Below, piece by piece: positions 1 to 8,837 of a stretch of DNA of 53,064 nt. The notes beneath the pieces were generated by a model. That model was not told where the DNA came from. It did no database searches and worked only from the letters and a program-made list of their open reading frames with translations. The position numbers and the translations under genes are program-made. Each line of letters begins with the position of its first letter. Positions within the stretch are counted from its first letter, which is position 1. This DNA is from an uncultured Clostridia bacterium. GTDB lineage: Bacteria > Bacillota > Clostridia > Christensenellales > Borkfalkiaceae. The stretch is from positions 1 through 53,064 of the forward strand of contig CANQXA010000010.1 of the NCBI GenBank assembly GCA_947627765.1, given 5' to 3'.

Positions 1-171
1 ACCTTCATCAGCCGTTGCAAAGAGCATGGCTGCAATTTGGAGTTGGTCATGCTCTGGGACGGACACCAATTCGATAAAGACGTTGCGTCGTCGAAAGTAG
101 ATCGCGGCTACACACAATATTCCGATGCGTTCTACTTCGGAGAAATCGAGAAAGTAAATTACGACTTGTAA
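1..171 (+). CDS. C-terminal part of an unknown protein (partial)
   Basis: An open frame runs from base 1 without a start and ends at TAA 169-171, giving 56 residues that end in FYFGEIEKVNYDL. It is followed 28 bases later by a strong terminator hairpin, which supports it being the true end of a plus-strand gene. The fragment contains LELVMLWDGHQFDKDVAS and is acidic and aromatic-rich. I do not recognise a family, and the start lies outside the window. Confidence 0.6.
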   Translation, partial: TFISRCKEHGCNLELVMLWDGHQFDKDVASSKVDRGYTQYSDAFYFGEIEKVNYDL

Positions 172-199
172 ATCATCCTAAATATGACAGGTTCCAAAA

Positions 200-230
200 A
201 ATATACGCCGAGATTTCCTCGGCGTATATT
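200..230. terminator. Terminator hairpin after the first gene
   Basis: A perfect 13-bp inverted repeat (AATATACGCCGAG / CTCGGCGTATATT) has a 5-base loop. The A/T-rich outer stem gives a U-rich end on either strand. It sits just downstream of the partial gene ending at 171. Confidence 0.75.
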
Positions 231-286
231 TATGCAAAAAAGCCCGAAAAAGGCACATTTTTGGTTCCAAATTGGTTCCAAATCGC

Positions 287-320
287 AAAAAAAGGGGGAA
301 AATCAAGCAATTTTCCCTCT
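287..320 (-). terminator. Terminator of the tRNA cluster
   Basis: Read on the minus strand just after tRNA-Leu, GAGGGAAAAT pairs with ATTTTCCCCC and is followed by seven T. This fits an intrinsic terminator for the minus-strand tRNA transcript. Confidence 0.75.
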
Positions 321-326
321 TTTTTC

Positions 327-413
327 TGGTGCCGGTGGTCGGGCTCGAACCGACACGAACTCGCGTTCGAGGGATTTTAAGTCCCTTGCGTCTGCCAATT
401 CCACCACACCGGC
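327..413 (-). tRNA. tRNA-Leu (anticodon UAA)
   Basis: The reverse complement folds into a class II (long variable arm) tRNA. The acceptor GCCGGTG pairs with CACCGGC, followed by discriminator A and an encoded CCA. The D arm is GGTGGAATTGGCAGACGC, the anticodon loop is CTTAAAA (UAA) and the T loop is GGTTCGAGCC. It is the last gene of a minus-strand tRNA cluster. A 43-bp copy of its 5' half lies immediately upstream. Confidence 0.95.
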
Positions 414-463
414 GCATTTTTTGTATGAAATTTGTATTTATTCGTTTTTCGTCCTCACGCAAA

Positions 464-506
464 GGATTTTAAGTCCCTTGCGTCTGCCAATTCCACCACA
501 CCGGCG
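464..506 (-). pseudogene. tRNA-Leu 5'-half fragment
   Basis: These 43 bases are identical to 372-414, i.e. the 5' half of the intact tRNA-Leu through its anticodon loop. No 3' half follows, so it cannot fold into a tRNA. It is probably debris of a duplicated tRNA-Leu gene. Confidence 0.8.
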
Positions 507-509
507 TAT

Positions 510-555
510 TATTCAGTTTGCATTTTGCCCCCGCCTTGCAAGAATACAAAGCAAG
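510..555. repeat. Direct repeat, copy 1, beside tRNA-Leu fragment
   Basis: It begins TATTCAGTTTGCATT and ends CCTTGCAAGAATACAAAGC. A second copy lacking four central bases is at 709-750. In both places the repeat lies just upstream (minus-strand sense) of a tRNA-Leu-like 5' half, so the duplicated unit included the 5' flank as well as the tRNA. Confidence 0.8.
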
Positions 556-679
556 GGACTTAAAATATCAGGGCTCCCGAAAAAAGACGCAGTATTTTTT
601 CGGGAAGAGGAGCCGTAACGGAGCGCCCTTGCGCTTTTCGCTTTGCGGAAAGTGCGGGAAGCAGAGTTTACGGCGACGA

Positions 680-705
680 GCGTCTGCCGATTTCGCCATA
701 CTCGC
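680..705 (-). pseudogene. Second, degenerate tRNA-Leu-like 5' fragment
   Basis: On the minus strand the sequence starts GCGAGTATGGCGAAATCGGC and continues AGACGC, matching the acceptor and D arm of a leucine tRNA. No pairing 3' acceptor (TACTCGC) appears within the next 100 bases. It looks like the relic of another Leu isoacceptor. Confidence 0.55.
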
Positions 706-708
706 AAA

Positions 709-750
709 TATTCAGTTTGCATTCCCCGCCTTGCAAGAATACAAAGCAAG
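709..750. repeat. Direct repeat, copy 2
   Basis: It is near-identical to 510-555 (TATTCAGTTTGCATT...CCCCGCCTTGCAAG) but 4 bases shorter in the middle. It flanks the degenerate tRNA-Leu fragment at 680-705. Confidence 0.8.
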
Positions 751-793
751 TGAGTTTGAAAAGAAGGGCATCGAACGTGCGATGCCCTTCGTC

Positions 794-868
794 TGGAGGC
801 GCCACCCGGATTTGAACCGGGGAGTCAGGGTTTTGCAGACCCTTGCCTTACCACTTGGCTATGGCGCC
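794..868 (-). tRNA. tRNA-Cys (anticodon GCA)
   Basis: The reverse complement starts GGCGCCATAGCCAAGTGG, has anticodon loop CTGCAAA, a T arm with GGTTCAAATCC, and ends GGCGCCTCCA with encoded CCA. All four arms pair. Confidence 0.95.
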
Positions 869-893
869 AAAAAAAACAGCGCGGAGCTGTGTT

Positions 894-968
894 TGGAGCG
901 GGAAACGAGATTCGAACCCGCGACATCCACCTTGGCAAGGTGGCGCTCTACCACTGAGCTATTCCCGC
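894..968 (-). tRNA. tRNA-Gly (anticodon GCC)
   Basis: The reverse complement starts GCGGGAATAGCTCAGTGG, has anticodon loop TTGCCAA and ends TCCCGCTCCA, with a standard cloverleaf and encoded CCA. Confidence 0.95.
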
Positions 969-992
969 ATAAAAAAGCTATCCGCGCTGTAT

Positions 993-1068
993 TGGTGGAA
1001 GTTATAGGACTTGAACCTATGACCCCTTGCTTGTAAGGCAAGTGCTCTCCCTGCTGAGCTAAACTTCC
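993..1068 (-). tRNA. tRNA-Val (anticodon UAC)
   Basis: The reverse complement starts GGAAGTTTAGCTCAGCAGG, has anticodon loop CTTACAA and ends AACTTCCACCA. It is the first gene of the minus-strand cluster, 12 bases after the predicted -10 box. Confidence 0.95.
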
Positions 1069-1080
1069 GATTGCCTGTTA

Positions 1081-1109
1081 AATATAACACATTTCCCCGA
1101 AGAATGCAA
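1081..1109 (-). promoter_or_regulatory. Promoter of the tRNA cluster
   Basis: Minus strand: -35 TTGCAT (1104-1109), 17-bp spacer, -10 TATATT (1081-1086). It reads toward tRNA-Val, Gly, Cys and Leu. Confidence 0.65.
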
Positions 1110-1236
1110 GCGTTTTTCTTTCGTATTTCCGATTTTTTTCGATTTTTCTTCGGCGGGGGAGGGCGTACGCCGCAACGAGAGGGGGCGCGCCGCCGTCTGC
1201 CGTATAAATTTTGGGGAAATTGTCTACAAAAGAGAC

Positions 1237-1488
1237 ATGATCAAGCAAAAAAGCAACATCGGGGCGGTCAAGCGCACCATCGCGGATTATTTTCAAAAGC
1301 AGGTGGACGTGACCGTCAATCTCGGGCGAAATAAGGTTTTGACTTACTGCGGCGAGCTCTCGGGCGTCTATCCCGCCCTGTTTACGGTGAGCCCGAACGA
1401 CAAAAACTTTTTGGGGAAGACATCTTACTCCTACGCGGAAGTGCTCTGCGGAAGCGTGAAGATACGGCCCGTCAAACAAGCGGAGTAA
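1237..1488 (+). CDS. veg: Veg family protein
   Basis: This 83-residue protein contains VTVNLGRNKVLTYCGELSGV, YPALFTV and SYSYAEVL. These match the pattern of Bacillus Veg (DUF1021), a small SH3-like barrel protein linked to biofilm stimulation and abundant in Firmicutes. Length fits (Bacillus Veg is 86 residues). The preceding GGGGAAATT is only a modest ribosome site. It converges on gyrA, with a shared terminator hairpin between them. The family call is from remembered motif similarity, so function here is inferred. Confidence 0.8.
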   Translation: MIKQKSNIGAVKRTIADYFQKQVDVTVNLGRNKVLTYCGELSGVYPALFTVSPNDKNFLGKTSYSYAEVLCGSVKIRPVKQAE

Positions 1489-1498
1489 GCGAAAAAAC

Positions 1499-1527
1499 GG
1501 GGCGCGCGGCGATTTCGCCGCGCGCCC
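1499..1527. terminator. Bidirectional terminator between veg and gyrA
   Basis: GGGCGCGCGGCGA pairs with TCGCCGCGCGCCC. There is a T-rich run on the plus side (CCCTTTCTT) and an A-run upstream that serves the minus strand. It sits between two converging genes. Confidence 0.8.
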
Positions 1528-1562
1528 TTTCTTAGAAGCAATTCTACTGCTTTTTTCGTTTT

Positions 1563-4199
1563 TTACTCGTCTTCCTCGGACATGGTACCGCCCGACGCGG
1601 TCTCATCCTCTGCGGGATCGACAACTTCCGCGTCCTCTGCGGGCTCCTCCGCCTCGCCCTCCGAGAGCTCCTCGGGCGCAAGATCGGCCGCCGTCTCTTC
1701 GGGCGCCGCGACCTCGGCTTCGTCGTCGCGGTCGGTAATGGCGACCGTTGCGACCACGCCGTCTCTCACATTCATGAGGCGGACGCCGCGCGTCGCCCTG
1801 CCGATCCTCGAGATCGCCTCGAGGTGCATCCTGATCACGATGCCGGCGGAAGTCACCATCATCGCGTCATAGAGGTCGCTCGCGAGTTTCATGTTGACGA
1901 GCGCGCCCGTCTTTTCATTGAACACGCCCGCCTTAATGCCCTTGCCCCCGCGCGATTGCAGGCGGTAATCCTCGGGATCGGAGCGTTTGCCGTAGCCGTT
2001 TTCGGAGACGGTGAGGATATCGAAGCCCTCTTTGAGGACGAGCATATCCACGACTTCGTCGCCCTCCGAGAGGGTCATGCCGCGGACGCCCACCGTGCCG
2101 CGTCCCATCGGGCGGACGTCCGTCTCTTTGAAGCGGATGCACTTGCCCGAACGGGAGGCGATCATGATCTCGTCCTCGCCGCCCGTGAACTGCACGGAGA
2201 TGAGCTCGTCGTCCTCGGCGATCTTGATGGCGATCTTGCCGTTCTTCATGATGCGCTCGAACTCGCTCGTCGCCGTCTTTTTGATGACGCCCCGCTTGGT
2301 CGCCATGGCGAGATAGCCCGTCCCGTTCTCGTAGACGGGGAGGATCGCGGCGATCTTTTCGCCCGGCGAGACCTGCAACAGGTTGACGATCGCCCTGCCG
2401 CGCGCCTGTTTGTTCGCCTCGGGGATCATGTACCCCTTCATGGCGTAGACTTTCCCGTAATTGGAGAAGAAGAGGATATTGTGGTGGGTGGAACAGACGA
2501 ACATCTGCTCCACGAAATCGTCTTCCTTGGGGCGGTGGCCCGTCACGCCGACGCCGCCGCGGTGCTGTGCCTTATATTCGGTGAGGGGGATGCGTTTGAC
2601 GTAGCCGCCGTGCGTCATGGAGATGACGACGTCCTCCTCGTCGATGAGGTCCTCGTCCTCGATGTCGCCGTAGTCCACCGAGACCTCCGTCTTCCTCCCC
2701 GAGGGATACTTGCCTTTGATCGCGATGAGGTCGTTTTTGATGATCTGCATCACCCGCGGCTCGTTGGCGAGGATGTCCTGAAGATCGGCGATGGTGGCGC
2801 GGAGCCCTTCGAGCTCCTCTTTGAGCTTCTCCACTTCGAGGGAGGTGAGGCGTTGCAACCGCATCTCCAAAATGGCGTTCGCCTGCACTTCGGAGAGCTC
2901 GAAGCTCTCGGTGAGTTTGGCGCAGGCGGCGTTTTTATCCGCCGATTCCTTGATGATGCGGATCACCTCGTCGATGTTGGCGAGGGCGAGGACGAGCCCC
3001 GAGACGATATGGGCACGCTCCGCCGTCTTATTGAGGTCGAACTTCGTCCTGCGGACGATGACCTCCTTCTGGTGCTCGAGATAATAATAGAGAATATCGC
3101 GCAGGTTGAGATAGCGCGGTTCGGTGCCGTTCTCCACGAGCGCGAGGAGGATGATCCCGTCCGAAACTTGGAGATTGGTGTGCTTGTAGAGCGTATTCAA
3201 GACGACCTGCGCGTTGGCGTCCTTCTTGCATTCGATCACGATGCGAAGCCCTTCCCGCCCCGATTCGTCGCGGATGTCGGAGATGCCTTCGATGCGTTTA
3301 TCCTTAACCATGTCCGCGATCTGCACGATCAGTTGGGCTTTGTTGACCTGATAGGGGATCTCCGTGACGACGATGCGGCTCCGCACGTTGGCGCCCGTTC
3401 CGTGCTCTTCCACTTCGCACTTGGAGCGGATGACAATGTTACCCTGCCCGGTGCGGTACGCCTTGCGGATGCCGCCCCTGCCCATGATCACGCCGCCCGT
3501 CGGAAAGTCGGGGGCAGGAATATAGTCCATAAGTTCGTCGCAGGTGATCTCGGGATCGTCGATCATGGCGATCGTGCCGTCGATGACTTCGGCGAGATTA
3601 TGGGGCGGGATATTGGTCGCCATCCCGACGGCGATCCCGTCCGACCCGTTGACGAGGAGGTTGGGGAAGCGGGCGGGAAGGACCGCCGGCTCCATCTCGA
3701 TGCCGTCGAAATTGGGGAAGAAGTCCACCGTCTCTTTGTCGAGGTCGCGGAGCATCTCGGCGGCGAGCTTGGTAAGGCGCGCCTCGGTATAACGCATAGC
3801 GGCGGGGGGATCTCCGTCCACCGAACCGAAATTGCCGTGCCCGTCCACGAGGGGGAAGTTGATGGAGAAGTCCTGCGCGAGACGGACGAGGGCGTCGTAC
3901 ACCGAACTGTCGCCGTGGGGATGGAATTTACCCATGACGTCGCCGACGATACGGGCGCACTTGCGGTACGCCTTGTCGTTGTAGAGCCCCATCTCGTGCA
4001 TCGCATAGAGGATGCGGCGGTGGACGGGCTTCAAACCATCGCGCACGTCGGGAATGGCGCGGGATTTATTGACCGCCATCGCATAGGCGATGAAGGAGCG
4101 TTTCAGCTCGTCGTTGACCTCGATATCGAGGATCTTTGTCATTTCGAGCGTTTTTTTGAATTCCTCGGTCAGCTCGGGGCTTGTTTCTCGTTTCGCCAT
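1563..4199 (-). CDS. gyrA: DNA gyrase subunit A
   Basis: This is the breakage-reunion subunit of gyrase, 878 residues. The catalytic tyrosine is Y137 in [10 protein letters not shown]. The quinolone pocket [14 protein letters not shown] keeps the wild-type Ser98 and Asp102 (E. coli 83 and 87). The C-terminal beta-pinwheel has QHRGGVG and QSRGGKG as GyrA-box candidates. The last ~50 residues are an acidic tail ending GGTMSEEDE. The ribosome site AAGGAG precedes ATG. It lies downstream of gyrB on the same strand but is separated by about 440 bases of repeats, so co-transcription is uncertain. The tail contains one copy of the GGACATGGTA motif (1578-1587). Confidence 0.97.
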   Translation of the reverse strand: MAKRETSPELTEEFKKTLEMTKILDIEVNDELKRSFIAYAMAVNKSRAIPDVRDGLKPVHRRILYAMHEMGLYNDKAYRKCARIVGDVMGKFHPHGDSSVYDALVRLAQDFSINFPLVDGHGNFGSVDGDPPAAMRYTEARLTKLAAEMLRDLDKETVDFFPNFDGIEMEPAVLPARFPNLLVNGSDGIAVGMATNIPPHNLAEVIDGTIAMIDDPEITCDELMDYIPAPDFPTGGVIMGRGGIRKAYRTGQGNIVIRSKCEVEEHGTGANVRSRIVVTEIPYQVNKAQLIVQIADMVKDKRIEGISDIRDESGREGLRIVIECKKDANAQVVLNTLYKHTNLQVSDGIILLALVENGTEPRYLNLRDILYYYLEHQKEVIVRRTKFDLNKTAERAHIVSGLVLALANIDEVIRIIKESADKNAACAKLTESFELSEVQANAILEMRLQRLTSLEVEKLKEELEGLRATIADLQDILANEPRVMQIIKNDLIAIKGKYPSGRKTEVSVDYGDIEDEDLIDEEDVVISMTHGGYVKRIPLTEYKAQHRGGVGVTGHRPKEDDFVEQMFVCSTHHNILFFSNYGKVYAMKGYMIPEANKQARGRAIVNLLQVSPGEKIAAILPVYENGTGYLAMATKRGVIKKTATSEFERIMKNGKIAIKIAEDDELISVQFTGGEDEIMIASRSGKCIRFKETDVRPMGRGTVGVRGMTLSEGDEVVDMLVLKEGFDILTVSENGYGKRSDPEDYRLQSRGGKGIKAGVFNEKTGALVNMKLASDLYDAMMVTSAGIVIRMHLEAISRIGRATRGVRLMNVRDGVVATVAITDRDDEAEVAAPEETAADLAPEELSEGEAEEPAEDAEVVDPAEDETASGGTMSEEDE

Positions 4200-4269
4200 A
4201 GTGTCTCCTTGATGATTTTCAACAGATTTGTTTGAAGAATATATTGGGGGAATGCGCCGCTTTGAGCAA

Positions 4270-4545
4270 AAACGGGCATACCATGTCTGAGGTTACGCCT
4301 CACGGACTTCGTATTTCGGGCTCCTTCGGCTTCGTTTGGAACGACGGGGGTGGGCGGCATAAGGATTCGTTCTCCCGTCATTTCGCCCCAACCGAAGTTT
4401 CTAATTGTGATACCAAGGTCGGAACGAGCCGCAGGCGAAGTAGCGGAGCGCGAAGCGCATTCTTTCCTACGTCATTTCGACCAAGCGAGCGATAGCGAGC
4501 GCGTGGAGAAATCTCATTCAAAATAAGGCAGAGATGTCTCGACAA
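4270..4545. repeat. Intergenic repeat mosaic between gyrB and gyrA
   Basis: This non-coding stretch carries pieces that recur elsewhere in the window: CGGACTTCGTATTTCGGGCTCCTTCGGCTTCG, which resembles 18660-18720 and 24225-24260, and ACCAAGGTCGGAACGAGCCG, which resembles 18720-18740. No convincing gene is present. One near copy of the 10-mer motif (TACCATGTCT, 4279-4288) is inside it. Confidence 0.6.
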
Positions 4546-4546
4546 G

Positions 4547-4632
4547 CTCGACATGACGGTGGGAGTAAGCTCGACATGACAGTGGGAGCAAGCTCGACAT
4601 GACAAAAAAGAGCGCTCGACATGACGAAATCG
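4547..4632. repeat. Tandem repeat, about four 23-25-bp units
   Basis: AGCTCGACATGAC recurs four times at roughly 24-bp spacing, with unit tails GGTGGGAGTA, AGTGGGAGCA, AAAAAAGAGC and GAAATCG. It begins a few bases downstream of the gyrB stop codon (minus sense). Confidence 0.75.
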
Positions 4633-4637
4633 TCGCG

Positions 4638-6551
4638 TCAGATATCCAAATCGGTTACCAGGGTCGCGTTTTCTTCGATGAACTTGCGGCGAAGAGCGGG
4701 GCTCTCGCCCATCAGAATGTTGAACATCTGGTCCGCCTCGACCGCGTCCTGCATCGAAACCTTGATCAAGGTGCGGGTCGCGGGGTTCATCGTCGTATCC
4801 CAGAGCTGTTCGGTGCTCATCTCCCCCAACCCTTTGTAACGCTGATACTCCACTTTGTTGTTGTTCGCCGCGTCGAAGAGAGTCTTCTCCTCCTCCGAAT
4901 AGAGGTAGACATCCTCCTTGCCCTTCACGCTCGCCTTGTAGAGCGGAGGCTTCGCCGAATAGACGTGCCCGTGCTCGATGAGGGGACGCATATAGCGGAA
5001 GAGGAAGGTCAGAAGCAGAATACGGATATGGGCGCCGTCGACATCGGCATCGGTCATGGAGATGATGCGGTCGTAGCGGAGCTTGCTCTCGTCGAAATCG
5101 TCGAGGATGCCGCACCCGAACGCGGTGATCATCGCCTTGATCTCGGCGTTCTCGAGGGCGCGGTTGAGGCGTACCTTCTCCACGTTGAGGATCTTGCCGC
5201 GGAGGGGAAGGATGGCTTGGAATCTGCGGTCCCTGCCCTGCTTGGCGGTGCCGCCTGCCGAGTCTCCCTCGACGATATAGATCTCGCACAGCTCGGGGCG
5301 TTTGTCCGAGCAGTCGGCGAGTTTGCCGGGGAGGGTGGTGGATTCGAGCACGCCCTTGCGCCGCGTCAGTTCGCGGGCGTTGCGGGCGGCGTCCCGCGCC
5401 TTCTGCGCCGTGATACAGCGGAGGACCAGCTCCCGCGCTTCGGAGGGGTGCTCCTCGAGATACTCGCCGAATTTGTCGGCGACCGCTTTGTTGACGAAGG
5501 GGCGGATAAACGAGTTGTTGAGCTTATCCTTGGTCTGCGATTCGAACTGCGCGTCCTCGAGTTTGACGGAGACCACCGCCGTGATGCCCTCGCGGACGTC
5601 TTCGCCCGTCAGCTTGTCGCTCTCCTTTAAGATGTTCAGCTTTCTGCCCGCGTCGTTGATGATCTTGGTCAGCGCGAGTTTGAGCCCTTCGACATGGGTG
5701 CCCCCGTCGATGGTGTTGACGTTGTTGGCGTACGAATAGATGACTTCGTTGTAGCTCTCGTTGTATTGGAGGGCGATCTCGCAGACCGTCGTCCCGTCCT
5801 GCGCCTCGAAATAGAGGGGCCCGGGGAACAGGGTCTCCTGCCCTTTGTTGAGCTCCTCGACGAGTTCGCGGATCCCGCCCTCGTAGAAGAATACGTCGCT
5901 CCGCTCATGCCCTGCCCGAAGGTCGGTGAGGGTGATGGTCAGCCCCTTGTTGAGGAAGGCGAGCTCTTTGAGACGCACGCGGAGGGTATCGTATTTGAAG
6001 ACGGTCGTCTCGAAGATCTCGCTGTCGGGCAGGAAGGTGACTTTCGTGCCCGTCGCTTCGGTGTCGCCGATGACGGCGAGCGCGCGCTGGGGGACGCCGC
6101 GGTTGTAGACCTGCTTGTAGATGTGCCCGTTCTGCGAGACCTCGACCTCCAACCACTCCGAGAGGGCGTTGACCGCCTTGACGCCCACGCCGTGCAGACC
6201 GCTCGAGACCTTGTAACCCGAATCGCCGCCGAACTTCCCGCCGGCGTTGACTTTGGTGAAGACGACCTCCACCGTGGAGATCCCCTCCTTGGGGTGGATC
6301 TCGGTCGGGATGCCTCTGCCGTTATCCACCACGGTGCAAGAGCCGTCGGAATTGACGGTCACGTCCACGCGGTCGCAATACCCGGCGAGCGCCTCGTCGA
6401 TGGAATTATCGACGACTTCCGAGACGAGATGGTGGAGCCCCTTCTCGTCCGTCGAACTGATGTACATTCCGGGACGCTTTCTGATGTGTTCCAAACCGTC
6501 GAGCACCTGGATCTGTTCTGCGCCGTACGCCGCCTCTACTTTCTCGGGCAT
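4638..6551 (-). CDS. gyrB: DNA gyrase subunit B
   Basis: This is the ATPase subunit of gyrase, 637 residues, the usual Firmicute length. The GHKL ATPase motifs are EVVDNSIDEA, VVDNGRGIP and GLHGVGVKAVNAL. The TOPRIM motifs are IVEGDSAGGTAKQGR, ILPLRGKILNVEK and DADVDGAHIR. The C-terminus has YKGLGEM. The start follows TAGGAGAAATATC. Promoter and a ~60-base leader with an alternating CG/CA tract lie upstream; glyS diverges from the same intergenic region. Confidence 0.97.
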   Translation of the reverse strand: MPEKVEAAYGAEQIQVLDGLEHIRKRPGMYISSTDEKGLHHLVSEVVDNSIDEALAGYCDRVDVTVNSDGSCTVVDNGRGIPTEIHPKEGISTVEVVFTKVNAGGKFGGDSGYKVSSGLHGVGVKAVNALSEWLEVEVSQNGHIYKQVYNRGVPQRALAVIGDTEATGTKVTFLPDSEIFETTVFKYDTLRVRLKELAFLNKGLTITLTDLRAGHERSDVFFYEGGIRELVEELNKGQETLFPGPLYFEAQDGTTVCEIALQYNESYNEVIYSYANNVNTIDGGTHVEGLKLALTKIINDAGRKLNILKESDKLTGEDVREGITAVVSVKLEDAQFESQTKDKLNNSFIRPFVNKAVADKFGEYLEEHPSEARELVLRCITAQKARDAARNARELTRRKGVLESTTLPGKLADCSDKRPELCEIYIVEGDSAGGTAKQGRDRRFQAILPLRGKILNVEKVRLNRALENAEIKAMITAFGCGILDDFDESKLRYDRIISMTDADVDGAHIRILLLTFLFRYMRPLIEHGHVYSAKPPLYKASVKGKEDVYLYSEEEKTLFDAANNNKVEYQRYKGLGEMSTEQLWDTTMNPATRTLIKVSMQDAVEADQMFNILMGESPALRRKFIEENATLVTDLDI

Positions 6552-6592
6552 GATATTTCTCCTATTATGTTTACTGATATACTAAGTAATTA

Positions 6593-6609
6593 ACGCGCGC
6601 ACGCGCGCG
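6593..6609. other. 17-bp alternating purine-pyrimidine tract in the gyrB leader
   Basis: The tract ACGCGCGCACGCGCGCG alternates perfectly, the sequence type that can adopt left-handed DNA under negative supercoiling. It lies between the gyrB -10 box and its start codon. Any link to supercoiling control of gyrB is only a guess. Confidence 0.5.
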
Positions 6610-6619
6610 AGACAGGGTC

Positions 6620-6648
6620 ATTATACCACACATTTGCGCGTTTGGCAA
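6620..6648 (-). promoter_or_regulatory. gyrB promoter
   Basis: Minus strand: TTGCCA (6643-6648), 17-bp spacer, perfect TATAAT (6620-6625). The leader is about 60 bases. Confidence 0.8.
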
Positions 6649-6771
6649 ACGTTTGGAGGCAGGATCGGGCGGATTTTCGCAAATTTCCGCCCATTTGCAC
6701 GGCGGGAAGACGTATTTTCCCCTTTTGCGGGAAGAAATTCGCAAGCCGCGCCGCCATTCCCGCCAAATCGC

Positions 6772-6800
6772 TTGACGGAATCCGCCCGTCTTTGTATAAT
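6772..6800 (+). promoter_or_regulatory. glyS promoter
   Basis: TTGACG, 17-bp spacer, TATAAT (6795-6800). The leader is only about 23 bases, so there is no room for a T-box. Confidence 0.85.
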
Positions 6801-6829
6801 GGTTGCAAAGAAAAAAGAAGGGAACGAAT

Positions 6830-8206
6830 ATGGCAAAACAAACGGTCACAATGGAGAAACTTGTCGCCCTCTGCAAGGCGCGGGGGATCATCTTCCCGGG
6901 CAGCGAGATCTACGGCGGCATGGGCAATACGTGGGATTACGGGCCCGTCGGCGTCGAGATCAAGAACAACATCAAGCGCGCATGGTGGAAGCGCTTCGTC
7001 ACCGAGAGCGACAATTCCTACGGCTTAGACGCCGCCATCCTCATGAATTCCAAGGTGTGGGAGGCGAGCGGGCACACCACTTCCTTCTCCGATCCCAAGA
7101 TGGACTGCAAGAAGTGCAAGACCCGTCACCGCGCCGACAATCTCATCGAGGCGCACAGCAAGGGGACGGCGGATCCCGATACCATGTCCAATGAGGAGAT
7201 GGAAAATTACATCCAAACGCACCACGTGTGCTGTCCCGTCTGCGGCGGATTCGACTGGACGCCCATCCGCACGTTCAACCTCATGTTCGAGACGAGCCGC
7301 GGGGTCACCGACGAAAGCCAGAACAAGATCTACCTCCGCCCCGAAACGGCGCAAGGGGAATTTGTCAACTTCCTCAACGTCCAACGTACCACCCGCGCGA
7401 AAGTGCCCTTCGGGATCGCGCAGATCGGGAAGGCGTTCCGCAACGAGATCACGCCCGGGAATTTCATCTTCCGCACCATCGAATTCGAACAGATGGAGCA
7501 CCAGTGGTTCTGCAAGGCGGGCACCGACGAAGAGTTCTACGCCGAATATAAGAAAAAGGCGTTCGACTTCCTCTGCGACCTCGGTTTCTCCCCCGAACAT
7601 CTCCGCTTCCACGACCATGAGAAGCTCGCCCACTACGCGAAAGAGGCGTGCGACATCCAATATCTCTATCCCATGGGCTGGCAGGAGCTCAACGGCGTCC
7701 ACAACCGCACCGATTTCGACCTCACCCGCCATCAGGAATACTCGGGCAAGACGCTCACTTACGTCGATCCCGTGAGCGGCGAAAGGTACATTCCCTACGT
7801 CATCGAATACTCCATCGGCGCCGACCGTCTCATGCTCGCCGTGCTCTCCGAGGCGTACGACGAAGAGACCTTGGAGGGGGGAGACGTGCGCACCGTCCTC
7901 CGCCTTCATCCCGCGGTCGCGGCGTACAAAGCCGCCGTACTGCCCCTCCAAAAGAATCTCGCCCCGCACGCGAAAGAGCTCTGCGCCAAGCTCAAAAAGC
8001 TGTATTCCGTCACCTACGACGACGCGGGCTCCATCGGAAAACGCTATCGCCGCCAAGACGAGATCGGCACGCCTTATTGCGTAACTATTGACTTCGATAC
8101 TTTGGAAGACGGAACGGTTACCGTGCGCGATCGCGATACCATGTCTCAAATCAGGCTCTCGGAAAGCGATCTGATCGCCTTCCTCGCCGAGAAGTGCGCC
8201 TTCTGA
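6830..8206 (+). CDS. glyS: Glycyl-tRNA synthetase (single-chain alpha2 type)
   Basis: This class II synthetase charges tRNA-Gly; 458 residues. Motif 2 reads RNEITPGNFIFRTIEFEQMEH. The glycine-pocket signature IEYSIGADRLMLAVL is near the C-terminal part of the core, followed by an anticodon-binding domain. A zinc-finger insertion has ligands in DCKKCKTRHR and HHVCCPVCGG. The start ATGGCAAAACAA is chosen because AAGAAGGGAACGAAT precedes it; an in-frame upstream start would overlap the promoter region. It is the only plus-strand gene in the gyrA-alaS stretch apart from one small ORF. Confidence 0.96.
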   Translation: MAKQTVTMEKLVALCKARGIIFPGSEIYGGMGNTWDYGPVGVEIKNNIKRAWWKRFVTESDNSYGLDAAILMNSKVWEASGHTTSFSDPKMDCKKCKTRHRADNLIEAHSKGTADPDTMSNEEMENYIQTHHVCCPVCGGFDWTPIRTFNLMFETSRGVTDESQNKIYLRPETAQGEFVNFLNVQRTTRAKVPFGIAQIGKAFRNEITPGNFIFRTIEFEQMEHQWFCKAGTDEEFYAEYKKKAFDFLCDLGFSPEHLRFHDHEKLAHYAKEACDIQYLYPMGWQELNGVHNRTDFDLTRHQEYSGKTLTYVDPVSGERYIPYVIEYSIGADRLMLAVLSEAYDEETLEGGDVRTVLRLHPAVAAYKAAVLPLQKNLAPHAKELCAKLKKLYSVTYDDAGSIGKRYRRQDEIGTPYCVTIDFDTLEDGTVTVRDRDTMSQIRLSESDLIAFLAEKCAF

Positions 8207-8232
8207 ATTTCATGAAAATATGAAAAAAATTA

Positions 8233-8270
8233 GCCGCCCCGAGGCTGTGCCTCGGGGCGGCGCTTCTTTT
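8233..8270. terminator. Bidirectional terminator between glyS and the hydrolase gene
   Basis: A 13-bp stem GCCGCCCCGAGGC / GCCTCGGGGCGGC has a 3-base loop. It is followed by GCTTCTTTTTTT on the plus strand and by TAATTTTTTTC on the minus strand, so it can serve both converging genes. Confidence 0.9.
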
Positions 8271-8274
8271 TTTC

Positions 8275-8817
8275 TTAAAACCTTGCGAGCAGTTCGTCTA
8301 CCGTGGCAAGCTCCGCGCCGTAGACCTCTTTGAGGTACTTGACGCCGTACTTGTAGTCTTCCTCGGTAAAGGAATCCATGGCGTCGGTCGCGGCGATGAC
8401 CTTATAGCCGAGCTGGTAGGCGTCTGCCGACGTATGGCGCACGCACATATGCGCGTGAAGCCCCGTCATGATCACGGTGTCTACGCCGAGCTCTTTGAGG
8501 AGCAGGTCCAAATCGGTGTGGAAGAAGCCCGAATACCTGCGCTTGGGGACGACGTAGTCCTCCGCACAGAGCTCCAACTCGGGGATGACCTCCGCGCCTT
8601 CCGTTCCTGCGATGGCGTGGTCTCCCCACAGCGCGAGCTCATGGTCGATGCCTTTGAGGTGGGCGTCGTTGCAGAAGACGACGGGAATCCCCGCCCTGCG
8701 CGCGCCCCGCAACAGTTTTGCGGTTTGGGGTACGATCGCGCGCCCTCTCTCACAGCCGAGCGCGCCTGTCACAAAGTCGTTGAGCATATCAACGACCAAA
8801 ATTGCCGTATGTTCCAT
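8275..8817 (-). CDS. Isochorismatase-like cysteine hydrolase
   Basis: This 180-residue protein has the catalytic triad pattern of the isochorismatase/nicotinamidase fold: Asp10 in LVVDMLNDF, Lys in VVPKRRYSGFFHTDL, and Cys in TGLHAHMCVRHTSADA. The cis-peptide region TGLHAHMCV is typical. The substrate is unknown; nicotinamide or another amide is possible, because the family acts on several. It starts 20 bases after the zinc-ribbon gene at 8838, so the two probably form one operon. Confidence 0.85.
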   Translation of the reverse strand: MEHTAILVVDMLNDFVTGALGCERGRAIVPQTAKLLRGARRAGIPVVFCNDAHLKGIDHELALWGDHAIAGTEGAEVIPELELCAEDYVVPKRRYSGFFHTDLDLLLKELGVDTVIMTGLHAHMCVRHTSADAYQLGYKVIAATDAMDSFTEEDYKYGVKYLKEVYGAELATVDELLARF

Positions 8818-8837
8818 CTATGTCACCCCGCGGGAGC

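Noticed and set aside
1824-4235. An 803-residue open frame on the plus strand opposite gyrA
   Set aside because: It is the antisense shadow of a GC-rich gene; its His/Asp/Val/Arg-rich composition is typical of antisense frames and gyrA is unambiguous.
6801-6829. T-box riboswitch before glyS
   Set aside because: The leader is about 23 bases, far too short for a T-box, and no NGGUGGNA sequence is present.
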